DNA of 46,432 nt from Candidatus Nealsoniibacteriota bacterium (lineage in GTDB: Bacteria > Patescibacteriota > Minisyncoccia > Minisyncoccales > JAUWAW01): NCBI GenBank assembly GCA_030601865.1, contig JAUWAW010000001.1, positions 1-46,432 of the forward strand, read 5' to 3'. Position numbers and translations under genes: made by a program. Positions within the stretch are counted from its first letter, which is position 1. The number at the start of each line of letters is the position of its first letter. This document shows positions 35,824-44,495 of the stretch, one piece after another. Below the pieces are notes generated by a model that was not told the origin of the DNA, searched no databases, and was given only the letters and a program-made list of their open reading frames with translations.

Positions 35824-37719
35824 ATGCAAGTTTTAGAACTACATTTTAATCCCAAAGCGCAGAAAGGTGTAATCTTTGATACCTATTGCTATGAAGCTGA
35901 AAATATCTATGAGAAGAGATTAGGGAATTTGTATATGGCAGGTCAGCTTTCCAATATAGGAATTCAAAATACTCAGCTTTTAGACAATCTGGCCTCCGTC
36001 ATTAAAGGCAAGTATTATACTCTTTCTGCTCGTTCGCCCGGACAATCTCTCAGAGAAAGCTTAAAAGCGGCCAACAAATTTTTAGCCGATTTGGTAAAGA
36101 AAGGAAATGTTGACTGGCTGGGAAATTTAGATTTTGCTATTCTTGCACTTAAGCAATCTCAATCTAAGAAAAGGACCTTTTTTACTTTTAATTTTACCAA
36201 GGTGGGCAAAATCAAAATTCTCTTAATGAGAGGAGGTACCATGCTGGAAATTGGCAAGGATTTAGAAGCCCAAGACTTAGAACCCTACCCTTTAAAAATC
36301 TTTTTTAATACTGCTTCTGGCAGATTACAGGAGGACGACAGGATTATAGCGGTTACGTCAGAGCTTTTTAAGGAAAAACAAGATTTAATTCAAAAAATGG
36401 CTGCCCTCAAAACCTTTGATGAAAAAGAACTCAAAGAGCTCTTAAAAACCGGCGACGCCCCCAGTCTTTTAGGATTTTGCTTCTTAGCCAATTTGGTTAG
36501 AGAGGCCTCGGATCCTATAGCTTTGACCCTTCAAGAGAAGCCAGAAAGGTTTGTTTGGCTTAACCCGGTTAAATGCTGTGAAGCAGCAATTTCGTCTCTG
36601 GCGAAATTATTTAACCGGGTTAACTCCGCCAAATACCGCTTAGCGGCAATTTCGCTTTTGGCGAAATTATTTGACGGGGTTAAAAAAATTGGGGAACTTC
36701 CAAGGACATTGCTCAGAAGGATACCTTTGCCAAGAATACTTTTCTTTCGGCAGTTTCAAAAACTGCTAAGGAGACCTAAACTTGCCAAGATAAAACTGCC
36801 CAAAATGAAAATGCCTAAAAAAGTAACCTTAATCCCTGTTTTGTGTTTTTTCCTCTTAGTCGGTTTTCTTATTTTTAAAGGAGAGAGAGCGAAATCTCTT
36901 AAAATAGCGCAAGAAATATTAGCAAGAGCAGAATCAAAAATTGTTCAAGCCCAAAGTTTTCTTATTTTAGAAGAAAAAGCAAAAGCTAATCTCCTTTTCC
37001 AAGAAGCTTGGCAAGAAATCCTGCCTCAAGCAAACATCGGAGCTCCTTTAGAAAAAAAAGCGTCTCAAATAAAAACTTCCATTGAGGAAGAACTATCTTT
37101 AATTAATAAATTAGAGGAAATTAAAAGCCCGAAGGTTTTGCCCGATTTTGATTTTGAAAAAGTAAGACTGCCTTCGCCTTATCTATTTGTATTTAGCTTT
37201 TCTCAAAACAGTTTTGCCATCTATGTATTAGATGCAAATTCGGGACAGATTATAAAATATCCTTATACTTTATTTTCGGGCCTCGCCCCCACACCAAAAT
37301 TTTTGGTGTGGGGGCGAGGAGAGCCACAGTTTTGGCTGAAGCCCAAAAACGAGCAAATAGAAAAAGCTCCAGATATTTCCAGAGCTAAATCCATCGCTGT
37401 TGATGGTTCCATCTGGATTTTATTTCAAGACAATTCAATTGGACGTTATCATGCCGGGTTCTATCAAGAAACATTGAAACTTAATCTTTTTCCTGTCTTG
37501 AAAAAACCAACTAAAATCTGGACTTCTCCAGAGCATCAAGAGCTTTATTTATTAGAGCCCAAGCAGAACCGAATAGTTATTTTGAGTAAAGACGGTCAAA
37601 TAATCAAACAATACCAAAGCGAAGCATTTAACAATCTTTTAGATTTTGCTGTTTCTGAAGATAGTAAAACAATCTGGCTGCTTAATGGCTTGAAGGTTTT
37701 CACTTTAACTCAACCGTAG
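35824..37719 (+). CDS. Large hypothetical protein: N-terminal phosphatase-like domain, TM, C-terminal beta-propeller-like region
   Basis: Long [23 protein letters not shown]; repeated IWxL...LYLLE segments near the C-terminus. Confidence 0.6.
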   Translation: MQVLELHFNPKAQKGVIFDTYCYEAENIYEKRLGNLYMAGQLSNIGIQNTQLLDNLASVIKGKYYTLSARSPGQSLRESLKAANKFLADLVKKGNVDWLGNLDFAILALKQSQSKKRTFFTFNFTKVGKIKILLMRGGTMLEIGKDLEAQDLEPYPLKIFFNTASGRLQEDDRIIAVTSELFKEKQDLIQKMAALKTFDEKELKELLKTGDAPSLLGFCFLANLVREASDPIALTLQEKPERFVWLNPVKCCEAAISSLAKLFNRVNSAKYRLAAISLLAKLFDGVKKIGELPRTLLRRIPLPRILFFRQFQKLLRRPKLAKIKLPKMKMPKKVTLIPVLCFFLLVGFLIFKGERAKSLKIAQEILARAESKIVQAQSFLILEEKAKANLLFQEAWQEILPQANIGAPLEKKASQIKTSIEEELSLINKLEEIKSPKVLPDFDFEKVRLPSPYLFVFSFSQNSFAIYVLDANSGQIIKYPYTLFSGLAPTPKFLVWGRGEPQFWLKPKNEQIEKAPDISRAKSIAVDGSIWILFQDNSIGRYHAGFYQETLKLNLFPVLKKPTKIWTSPEHQELYLLEPKQNRIVILSKDGQIIKQYQSEAFNNLLDFAVSEDSKTIWLLNGLKVFTLTQP

Positions 37720-38119
37720 CGCCGGCTGCTTCCAGTTTCTTTTTGAGCTCTTCTGCTTCTTCTTTTTTGACGTTCTCTTTCAAAACCTGAGATTCTGAAG
37801 CTGCTGCATCCACTAAATCCTTAGATTCTTTCAAACCCTTGCCAATAATATCTCTGACTGCCTTGATAACTTCAATTTTTTTGTCGCCAACCTTGGTCAG
37901 TTCAATATTAAACACACTTTTTTCTTCAGCTGGAGCAGCTTCAGCAGGCGCTGCCTGGGGAGCGGCAACCACGGGAGCTGTGGCAGACACGCCAAATTTC
38001 TTTTCTAAAACCTTGACTAACTCTGCCAAATCAAGAACAGACATCACTTCTATTTTCTCAATGATATCTTTGAATTTCTTTGGCACTTCTACTTTTTCTT
38101 TGCTTTTTTTATCAACCAT
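37700..38119 (-). CDS. rplL: 50S ribosomal protein L7/L12
   Basis: [33 protein letters not shown]...[18 protein letters not shown]. Confidence 0.96.
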   Translation of the reverse strand: MVDKKSKEKVEVPKKFKDIIEKIEVMSVLDLAELVKVLEKKFGVSATAPVVAAPQAAPAEAAPAEEKSVFNIELTKVGDKKIEVIKAVRDIIGKGLKESKDLVDAAASESQVLKENVKKEEAEELKKKLEAAGATVELK

Positions 38120-38172
38120 GTTTTAGTAAACAATGAACAGTAAACAATGAACAGTTTTATCTTGTTCTCTGT

Positions 38173-38688
38173 TCATTGTTTATTGATTGCACGAAGTGCA
38201 TAAATAAGACCTTTAATGTTTGCTTCTAATACCTGCACAAAATTTGACACCGGTGCTTTTATGCTGACCACCAATCTTGCCCATAATTCTTCTTGAGAAG
38301 GCAATTCAGCCAAAGTAACTAAATATTCTTTGCCTTGAAACTGATTTTCTAAAAAGCCTCCTAAAATTTTAAGATTACCTTGCTCTTTTGAGAAATTATA
38401 AATTGCTTTTAACGGTGCTATCTCATCTCCAAATGCAAAAAGAACACCTAACTGCCCTTCAAATTTTTTAACGTCTACTCTTATTTTCTTTTCTTTTAGA
38501 ACAAGGTTGAACAAGGTCTTTTTGCAAACCTGAAAGACCGAGTCAAGATCCCTTAATCTTTTTTTCAACTCAAAAAGGTCTTTCACTTTAAGACCCTTAA
38601 AGTCAACAAAAACCATTGCCTTTTGACGAGCCATTTTCTCTTTTAAGTTCTCAATATTTTTTTGTTTTTGCTCCTTTGTTAAAGCCAT
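38173..38688 (-). CDS. rplJ: 50S ribosomal protein L10
   Basis: MALTKEQKQKNIENLKEKMARQKAMVFVDFKGLKVKDLFELKKRLRD. Confidence 0.93.
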   Translation of the reverse strand: MALTKEQKQKNIENLKEKMARQKAMVFVDFKGLKVKDLFELKKRLRDLDSVFQVCKKTLFNLVLKEKKIRVDVKKFEGQLGVLFAFGDEIAPLKAIYNFSKEQGNLKILGGFLENQFQGKEYLVTLAELPSQEELWARLVVSIKAPVSNFVQVLEANIKGLIYALRAINKQ

Positions 38689-38781
38689 AAAAAATGTCTG
38701 CTTGCCGCAGACATAATAGTAATTGGACATCGGATGTCCAACAAGTTCCTCGGCAGGACTTACCTTGCCTGCTGTCTGCGG
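38689..38781 (-). promoter_or_regulatory. L10 (rplJ) leader RNA with an overlapping attenuator hairpin
   Basis: ccgcagacagcaggc...cctgccgagg...tgtctgcgg; the 3' strand also forms tgtctgc-ggcaa-gcagaca + tttttt just before the ATG. Confidence 0.8.
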
Positions 38782-38799
38782 TTAAATATTAATTATTAA

Positions 38800-39324
38800 T
38801 TAATAATTATTAATTATTGATATAACTGCTTCAGCAAATGCTTTGGCAGCTCCGGGTCCATTAGCCGTAACTATTTTCCCATCAACTACCACTGTTTTAT
38901 CTTCATAAACTGCCCCTCCTTTTTCTAACATCTTGACCGGGCTTTTATCCATTGGGCTTGACCAAACAGTTGCCTTTTTGCCTTCTAAAACACCAGCTTT
39001 AGCTAATAAGGCAGGGGCAATGCAGATAGCCCCTAAGGCCTTGTTTGCGGTAACTGTTTCTCGTGCTAATCTCTGGAAATTTTCATTATCTAACTGTGCT
39101 GCCATTCCAGGTCCTCCAATAAACAAGACGGCATCAAAATTCTCTGGGCTTACCTCGCCTATTTCTAAATCTACATTCACTTCTCCGCCATCAGTCCCCA
39201 CAGCCAAGCCCTTTTGAGAACTAACTGTTGAAATCTTAGCTCCTGTTTTTTCTATTTCCTCTTTGGGGATAAAATACTCAAGATCTCGGAAATCCCGAAA
39301 AGCAATGACCATGACAATTTTCAT
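38800..39324 (-). CDS. DJ-1/PfpI family protein
   Basis: VLFIGGPGMAAQLDN; KALGAICIAPALLAKAGVLEGKKATVW. Confidence 0.9.
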   Translation of the reverse strand: MKIVMVIAFRDFRDLEYFIPKEEIEKTGAKISTVSSQKGLAVGTDGGEVNVDLEIGEVSPENFDAVLFIGGPGMAAQLDNENFQRLARETVTANKALGAICIAPALLAKAGVLEGKKATVWSSPMDKSPVKMLEKGGAVYEDKTVVVDGKIVTANGPGAAKAFAEAVISIINNY

Positions 39325-39337
39325 AGTTGCTATTTGC

Positions 39338-40324
39338 TCATAAATATTTTGCCTTGGCAATATTATGCTGCTCTAACGTCTTGCTGAAGATGGTTTCTCC
39401 ATCAGGACTGGATAGATAATACCAAAACTCGCTTTCTTTAGAATACACCGCTGCCTTGATACTGTCAAGGCCTGGATTGCAAATTGGTCCCAAGGGCAAG
39501 CCCAGATATTTATAAGTATTATAAGGAGAATCAATCTCAGTTTCTGTCCTTGAAATTTTAGTTGTCTTTTTACCAGTGATATAGGTGATGGTGGCATCAA
39601 TCTGCAAGGGCATATTATTTCTTAGTCGCTTCCAAAGAATTCCAGCTACTATTTGGCGGTCTTCAAAAGTTTTTACTTCTTTTTCCAACAAAGAAGCCAT
39701 GGTTATTACTTCAAAAATTGATTTATCCTGTCTTTTAATCTCTTCTCTTAATTCAGGACTTAATTTCTTGTCAAAATTATCCAACATAATTCTTACAATC
39801 TCTTCAAATGTGGTATCTCTATCTATTAAATAAGTATCAGGGAAAAGATAACCCTCCAAATTATTTTTAAAACTCTCTGAAAGTTCAAGAAGTTCTTCGG
39901 CTTGGAACATTCCTTTATTTTCAAAATACCAGGCAATATCTCTTAAATTCCAGCCCTCAATAATAGTAATTTTGTCTTTTAAAGCATCACCAGAAATAAT
40001 TTTTTTACAAATTTGAGGGATTGACATAGAAGAAGAGAGCAAATAAGTGCCGGCTCGGAGTTTGCCTGCCCCTCTTTTTAAAAAAGTATAGAAACGAAAC
40101 AAAAGGTCATTTTTGATCAGGTCTTGCTTTTCTAAATTAAAAGCGATTTCTTTAGCCCCCTGCCCTTGGGTAATCTTAAATAGGACTTCCTGGAAGGAAC
40201 TTAAATCCTTGGGCAAGTAGATGGCTTGCCAAAACAACAAAAAACAGAGAACAAAGAGCAAAGAACAGATAAGAAAAATTGTTATTTTGCCTTTTGATTC
40301 TTTAATGTTTGAATTTTTTTCCAT
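39338..40324 (-). CDS. mltG: Endolytic transglycosylase MltG
   Basis: LEGYLFPDTYLI; MASLLEKEVK; MPLQIDATITYI; SPYNTYKYLGLPLGPICNPG. Confidence 0.93.
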   Translation of the reverse strand: MEKNSNIKESKGKITIFLICSLLFVLCFLLFWQAIYLPKDLSSFQEVLFKITQGQGAKEIAFNLEKQDLIKNDLLFRFYTFLKRGAGKLRAGTYLLSSSMSIPQICKKIISGDALKDKITIIEGWNLRDIAWYFENKGMFQAEELLELSESFKNNLEGYLFPDTYLIDRDTTFEEIVRIMLDNFDKKLSPELREEIKRQDKSIFEVITMASLLEKEVKTFEDRQIVAGILWKRLRNNMPLQIDATITYITGKKTTKISRTETEIDSPYNTYKYLGLPLGPICNPGLDSIKAAVYSKESEFWYYLSSPDGETIFSKTLEQHNIAKAKYL

Positions 40325-40620
40325 AACATTTTTCCTATTTCTTCAGATAATTCTATAATTTCTTTATATTTTTCACTAGCGAGGTATTTTTCTCTGTATG
40401 AAAAATAAAGCAAATATTTAGCTTCTTTTAGAGAGGCATACGCTATCTCTAAAAATCTACGGTGATCACCTAAAGAGCATCTTGTAAAACCTTCAATTAT
40501 ATTTAGTGACACAGAAAGAACTGCCCGGCGAACTTGAGAGATTATACCAAATAGTTCATTTCGTGGAAATTGTTTCGTTAACTTGTATACCAACCAGGCA
40601 AATCTATCTGCTTTTTCCAA
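40282..40620 (-). CDS. Four-helix bundle protein (23S rRNA intervening-sequence protein family)
   Basis: AWLVYKLTKQFPRNELFGIISQVRRAVLSVSLNIIEG...FLEIAYASLKEAKYLL. Confidence 0.9.
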   Translation of the reverse strand: MEKADRFAWLVYKLTKQFPRNELFGIISQVRRAVLSVSLNIIEGFTRCSLGDHRRFLEIAYASLKEAKYLLYFSYREKYLASEKYKEIIELSEEIGKMLWKKIQTLKNQKAK

Positions 40621-40647
40621 AAGTATGTTCTGTTTACTGTTTACTGT

Positions 40648-41268
40648 TCATTGTTTACTGATCAATGGCACAAAGGCAAAGCCCGGATATTCTTTTTCCT
40701 CAAATCCCTTTTCAGATTTTTTAATAAAAAGCCAGATAGAAGAACCAATTGGTGTTACTATTCTTCCTTCAACCTTTAGTTGTTTTTTCCAGGCCTGAGG
40801 AACTTGTTTCTGGATTGCTGCTGAACACAAAACCTTATCAAAAGGCGCTTCTTTTGGATAGCCCTTTGAGCCATCAGCGCAGATAAACTGGGCAATGCCT
40901 TTTTCTACAAAATTATATTTGGCTGTATTTTTCTCGCCAAATTCTTTTAATTCTGGAAGGAGTTCAATGGCAATTACTTTGCCCTTGTTACCAACAATTT
41001 TAGCCAAAAGAGCACTCGTCCATCCAGAGCCGGAACCAATATCTAAAACCTTATCCCCTGGCCGCGGCTGCAGAAGTTCAAACATAAAAGCTACTGTCAA
41101 TGGCTGCGAGATGGTCTGGCCATAGCCAATAGGCAGAGCTTCATTTAAATCAGCCAGGTCTTTCATATCTTCCGTCATAAAATCCGTCCTTTTAATACTC
41201 CTAAAGGCCTTAATTATTTCAGCCGTTTTCAGCCAGCCCTCCTTAATTAAAAAATCAATTGTGGACAT
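40648..41268 (-). CDS. pcm: Protein-L-isoaspartate O-methyltransferase
   Basis: ALPIGYGQTISQPLTVAFMFELL; VLDIGSGSGWTSALLA. Confidence 0.92.
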   Translation of the reverse strand: MSTIDFLIKEGWLKTAEIIKAFRSIKRTDFMTEDMKDLADLNEALPIGYGQTISQPLTVAFMFELLQPRPGDKVLDIGSGSGWTSALLAKIVGNKGKVIAIELLPELKEFGEKNTAKYNFVEKGIAQFICADGSKGYPKEAPFDKVLCSAAIQKQVPQAWKKQLKVEGRIVTPIGSSIWLFIKKSEKGFEEKEYPGFAFVPLISKQ

Positions 41269-41288
41269 ATTGATTATCTGCGGGCTTG

Positions 41289-41314
41289 CCCGCCGAAGCG
41301 TAAGCGAAGGCGGG
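41289..41314. repeat. GC-rich palindromic element overlapping the tRNA-Trp 3' end
   Basis: cccgccgaagcgtaagcgaaggcggg. Confidence 0.75.
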
Positions 41315-41383
41315 TCTGCCAGGAGTTGAACCTGGAACCTCGTCTTTTGGAGAGACGCGTTCTGCCAATTGAACTACAGACCC
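41312..41383 (-). tRNA. tRNA-Trp (CCA)
   Basis: Cloverleaf gggtctg...cagaccc; anticodon loop ctccaaa. Confidence 0.93.
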
Positions 41384-41545
41384 TTACTTTTTAGTTTCTT
41401 TATGCATCCTATGCTTTCTGCACCATTTACAGTATTTCTTCAATTCTAATTTCTCCTCAACCATTGTTTTGGACTTGTGAGTAAAATAATTAACCCTTTT
41501 ACATTCTTGACACTGAAGTTTAATAAATGGTTTCTTGGCTGCCAT
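41384..41545 (-). CDS. rpmG: 50S ribosomal protein L33
   Basis: MAAKKPFIKLQCQECKRVNYFTHKSKTMVEEKLELKKYCKWCRKHRMHKETKK. Confidence 0.93.
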   Translation of the reverse strand: MAAKKPFIKLQCQECKRVNYFTHKSKTMVEEKLELKKYCKWCRKHRMHKETKK

Positions 41546-41548
41546 GGA

Positions 41549-41620
41549 GCCGAGGACGAGACTCGAACTCGTGTCCTTCCCCTTACCATGGGGATGCTCC
41601 ACCAACTGAGCTACCTCGGC
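41549..41620 (-). tRNA. tRNA-Thr (GGU)
   Basis: Cloverleaf gccgagg...cctcggc; anticodon loop atggtaa. Confidence 0.92.
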
Positions 41621-41643
41621 AGACTGTTTGAAAATTGAACTGT

Positions 41644-41725
41644 GGGCAGGGAGGGATTTGCACCCCCGAAGGCCGAAGCCAGCTGATTTACAGTCAGCTC
41701 CTTTTGACTACTTAGGTACCTACCC
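41644..41725 (-). tRNA. tRNA-Tyr (GUA)
   Basis: 82 nt with long variable arm; anticodon loop ctgtaaa; gggtagg/cctgccc acceptor. Confidence 0.92.
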
Positions 41726-41759
41726 TAATAGTAAAACTATTTTAGCAAAAATTGAGCCA

Positions 41760-42419
41760 TTATTCAACCACCTTGCCGTGTTTTTGCCGCCAGTCCTGGA
41801 TTTTTTTGTGATGGCCCGAGAGCAAAACCTTGGGTACTTTCCATTTTACCCCCTTTTTAGGAGAAAAAACCTCGGGTCGGGTATATTGTGGATATTCAAT
41901 AAATCCTTTTTGTTTGGTAATCCTTTCTTTTAATAATTGGGGCTTGCCAATAACGCCTGGAATCAACCTGGCTACGGTCTCTATAACCACCATAGCTGCC
42001 AATGCTCCGCCCATCAAATCATAGTCGCCTATAGAAACTTTTTCATCAGCAATATACTTGGCTATCCTTTCATCTACTCCTTCATATCGACCGCAAATTA
42101 AAATCAACTGGTCCAGCTTGGAAAACTTGGAGGCCATTTTCTGATTGAATTTTTTGCCTCTGGGAGTAAAGAGAATAATCTTAGTTTTTCTGTTCTTTAA
42201 AGCAGAAACTGCTTTGAAAATCGGCTTAACTTTTAAAACCATACCCAAGCCACCGCCAAAGGGTCTATCGTCAACCGTCTGATGGCGGTCCTTGGCCCAC
42301 TTCCTCAAATTATGCGCCTTAATCTTGATGAGTTTGTTTTTTTGCGCTCTGGCAATAATGCTTTCTTTAACCCACGAGTCAAAAATACCAGGAAAAATTG
42401 TAATGATGTCAAATTTCAT
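41760..42419 (-). CDS. trmD: tRNA (guanine-N1)-methyltransferase
   Basis: MKFDIITIFPGIFDSW; DDRPFGGGLGMVLKVKPIF; ICGRYEGVDERI; SIGDYDLMGGALAAMVVIETVARLIPGVIG. Confidence 0.96.
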   Translation of the reverse strand: MKFDIITIFPGIFDSWVKESIIARAQKNKLIKIKAHNLRKWAKDRHQTVDDRPFGGGLGMVLKVKPIFKAVSALKNRKTKIILFTPRGKKFNQKMASKFSKLDQLILICGRYEGVDERIAKYIADEKVSIGDYDLMGGALAAMVVIETVARLIPGVIGKPQLLKERITKQKGFIEYPQYTRPEVFSPKKGVKWKVPKVLLSGHHKKIQDWRQKHGKVVE

Positions 42420-42492
42420 CATGGAACATGAATTAAATGAAAACTGCGCCACCTACTATGATAGCACAGTTTTCTGAGATCCGGAATACGGG

Positions 42493-42822
42493 CTATAACT
42501 TCAGATCTTCCAGCCCTTTTCCTCCTGCAGCTTCTTCTCTCTTTACTCGAGGAGCAGCCCGACCACCCTCTGGCTCTTCAATCTTCAAATTGACTCGAGC
42601 GTGATGCTTAAGCCCGACCAATCGGACCAAGCTGCGGATGGCTCTGGCTGTCTGACCTTGCCGACCAATAATCTGACCCATGTCCTCGGGATTCACTTTC
42701 AAAGAAAGCAAAACTCCCATTTCGTCTACTTTTCTGTCTACTTTTACATCGTCGGGATTGTCAACCAAGGCCTTAATGAGAAACTCAAGGAACTCCTGAT
42801 CGCTTGTTTTTTTCTCAGCCAT
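42493..42822 (-). CDS. khpA: KH-domain RNA-binding protein (KhpA/YlqC family)
   Basis: EFLIKALVDNPDDVKVDR...LSLKVNPEDMGQIIGRQGQTARAIRSLVRLVG. Confidence 0.92.
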   Translation of the reverse strand: MAEKKTSDQEFLEFLIKALVDNPDDVKVDRKVDEMGVLLSLKVNPEDMGQIIGRQGQTARAIRSLVRLVGLKHHARVNLKIEEPEGGRAAPRVKREEAAGGKGLEDLKL

Positions 42823-42954
42823 AATAACTGTTAATCGTCTTAATCTAGTAGCCCGACCTTTCAGAAGGAATCTGATATCGCTACTATTTCCAATTTTACT
42901 TGTTTGAGAAACTATGTCAAGTTTTTTCCTCCAGAGAGCTACCAGTAGGACCGA

Positions 42955-42990
42955 GCCCCCACACCAAACGAAACGTTATGGTGTGGGGGC
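42955..42990. repeat. GCCCCCACACC-family palindrome, intergenic copy
   Basis: gcccccacacca...tggtgtgggggc enclosing aacg-aaa-cgtt. Confidence 0.85.
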
Positions 42991-43136
42991 GAGGAGAGAG
43001 ATTTCATTGGCCCTACTGACAACTCCCTGAAGAAAATCTCGTTTGTGGATAACTATACTTGACAGAATTTCTAATTTTGCTATCTTATAACTAGCGGGTA
43101 TCAATCGATGCCATATCCTTATTAAGAGGACCAAGG

Positions 43137-43172
43137 CAACATCTTCAAGATTGGAGATGTTGTTTTTCTTTC
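43137..43172 (+). terminator. Terminator-like hairpin
   Basis: caacatct...agatgttg followed by tttttctttct. Confidence 0.6.
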
Positions 43173-43206
43173 TATCCATAGTTATAATTAAACTGCGGAG
43201 GTACGG

Positions 43207-43293
43207 GGAGGCTGAAACCAGACGGTCTGGTCGTCGATTGATACCCGAACGGTCCTATTTAATTAGGATGTGGTTCGACTCCACCGGCCTCCG
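43207..43293 (+). tRNA. Unusual tRNA-like structure (Ser/allo-tRNA-like; anticodon arm non-canonical)
   Basis: 8-bp acceptor ggaggctg/cggcctcc; T-arm gtgg-ttcgact-ccac; variable arm tccta-tttaat-tagga; D-arm accaga-cgg-tctggt; discriminator G. Confidence 0.45.
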
Positions 43294-43451
43294 TGCCAAA
43301 GCAAGTCCGAATTCCGGGCTTGTTTTGGTTTTCAAAAACTTTTCACGCGCCTAAGGCCATAATCCTGTTTCATGTTTCAAGTTTCATGTTTCAGGATTGT
43401 GAACTTGGGTGTGTGGGCGATCAATTAATATGTAGAGATCGCCCTTGGGCT

Positions 43452-43685
43452 TTAGTCGTCGTCATCCTCGAAATCAATCCGTACTTTTAACTTGACGCCA
43501 TATTTGTCAGCCACAGATTTCAACTCATCAGCTTCCTTATAAATCTCTGCTGCGGCTTCGTTTCCGATATAAAGATCAGAGTGCGGATCCAAAGGGTTAT
43601 CTAACACTGGTTCAGTTGGCCCTTCGGCGCAACTTGCCAGCATCACCACGAGGATAATTCCTACGACACAAATTACTGCTTTCAT
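43452..43685 (-). CDS. Small predicted lipoprotein
   Basis: MKAVICVVGIILVVMLASC lipobox; CAEGPTEPVLDNPLDPHSD; acidic C-terminus DFEDDDD. Confidence 0.65.
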   Translation of the reverse strand: MKAVICVVGIILVVMLASCAEGPTEPVLDNPLDPHSDLYIGNEAAAEIYKEADELKSVADKYGVKLKVRIDFEDDDD

Positions 43686-43749
43686 TTTTCTTTCCTTTCT
43701 CTTTTTTGTGACCTTACGGCCACGGTTAATGTACTTTTGCCTCACCAAT

Positions 43750-43818
43750 AAAGGACAAGGATGAAGGAGAATGTATATGTAAAGAACAAAATGTTTTTCT
43801 CCTTCATCCTTGTCCTTT
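43750..43818. repeat. 21-bp perfect inverted repeat upstream of the lipoprotein gene
   Basis: aaaggacaaggatgaaggaga ... tctccttcatccttgtccttt. Confidence 0.95.
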
Positions 43819-44086
43819 CCAGCATATAGCTGAACCGGACAAGTAAAACAACAAGTGGCTCCCGAGAGAGCCACCTATTGCGAATGCTTTGTTAAATTGG
43901 ACCGAAGTCCTCATTAACTCAGCAAATATCGTGATTGTCCCTAAGACCGAAGTCCTAGTTCTAACCACGAAGCTTCGTGGTCAATTTACCCAGTTAATTA
44001 GCGGTTTTGCCGCTAAGTTTCGCCAAAGGCGAAATTATTTAACCGGGTGAACTCTCTCCAACACCCATATTGTAGCATACTGTGTT

Positions 44087-44494
44087 TTATTTGTCAAGTC
44101 CCTGAGGTAGTTTTTCAGGTTTTTTCTCCGGCTCTTTGGATTTCTCAGGAGCAGGTTTCTCTGCGGCTGACTTTTCTTTTTTATCCGCCGCGGGTTCAGC
44201 TGAAACTGTTTTTTCTTTTTTCTCCTTCGGCTTTTTGTGCACGTCTATTTTCTTGCCTTTGATAATTCCCTGCCCGACCAATAAGTTGTGCAATGTGTCT
44301 GAAGGCTGAGCGCCAACTGAAAGCCAGTATTTAATGCGGTCTTTTTTGAGCACTTTTTGTTTGGTTAAGGGATTGTAAAAACCAACTTGCTCTACAAAAC
44401 GACCTCCTCGGGGAGGATTACGTTTGTCTGTAACCACTATCTTGAAAGACGGTTGATGTTTTTTTCCGACACGAAATAAACGAATAACTAACAT
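44087..44494 (-). CDS. rpsP: 30S ribosomal protein S16 with a Lys/Glu/Pro-rich C-terminal extension
   Basis: MLVIRLFRVGKKHQPSFKIVVTDKRNPPRGGRFVEQVGFYNPLTKQ. Confidence 0.95.
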   Translation of the reverse strand: MLVIRLFRVGKKHQPSFKIVVTDKRNPPRGGRFVEQVGFYNPLTKQKVLKKDRIKYWLSVGAQPSDTLHNLLVGQGIIKGKKIDVHKKPKEKKEKTVSAEPAADKKEKSAAEKPAPEKSKEPEKKPEKLPQGLDK

Positions 44495-44495
44495 A

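Noticed and set aside
35536-35829. Minus-strand ORF (97 aa) across the recombinase 3' end and tRNA-Val
   Set aside because: Antisense to the recombinase gene and overlaps a tRNA; CSSGGQSARFTSVRSVVQIHTRP is a typical spurious translation of tRNA sequence
38785-38820. AT-rich attattaattattaattaataatt tract as a special element
   Set aside because: Low complexity; more simply explained as promoter or spacer upstream of rplJ
40282-40620. rRNA intervening sequence context for the four-helix-bundle protein
   Set aside because: No 23S rRNA in the window; it sits between pcm and mltG
43080-43300. tmRNA (ssrA), including permuted form
   Set aside because: No tag-peptide ORF or 5' acceptor partner in tmRNA order; both acceptor strands fall within 87 nt
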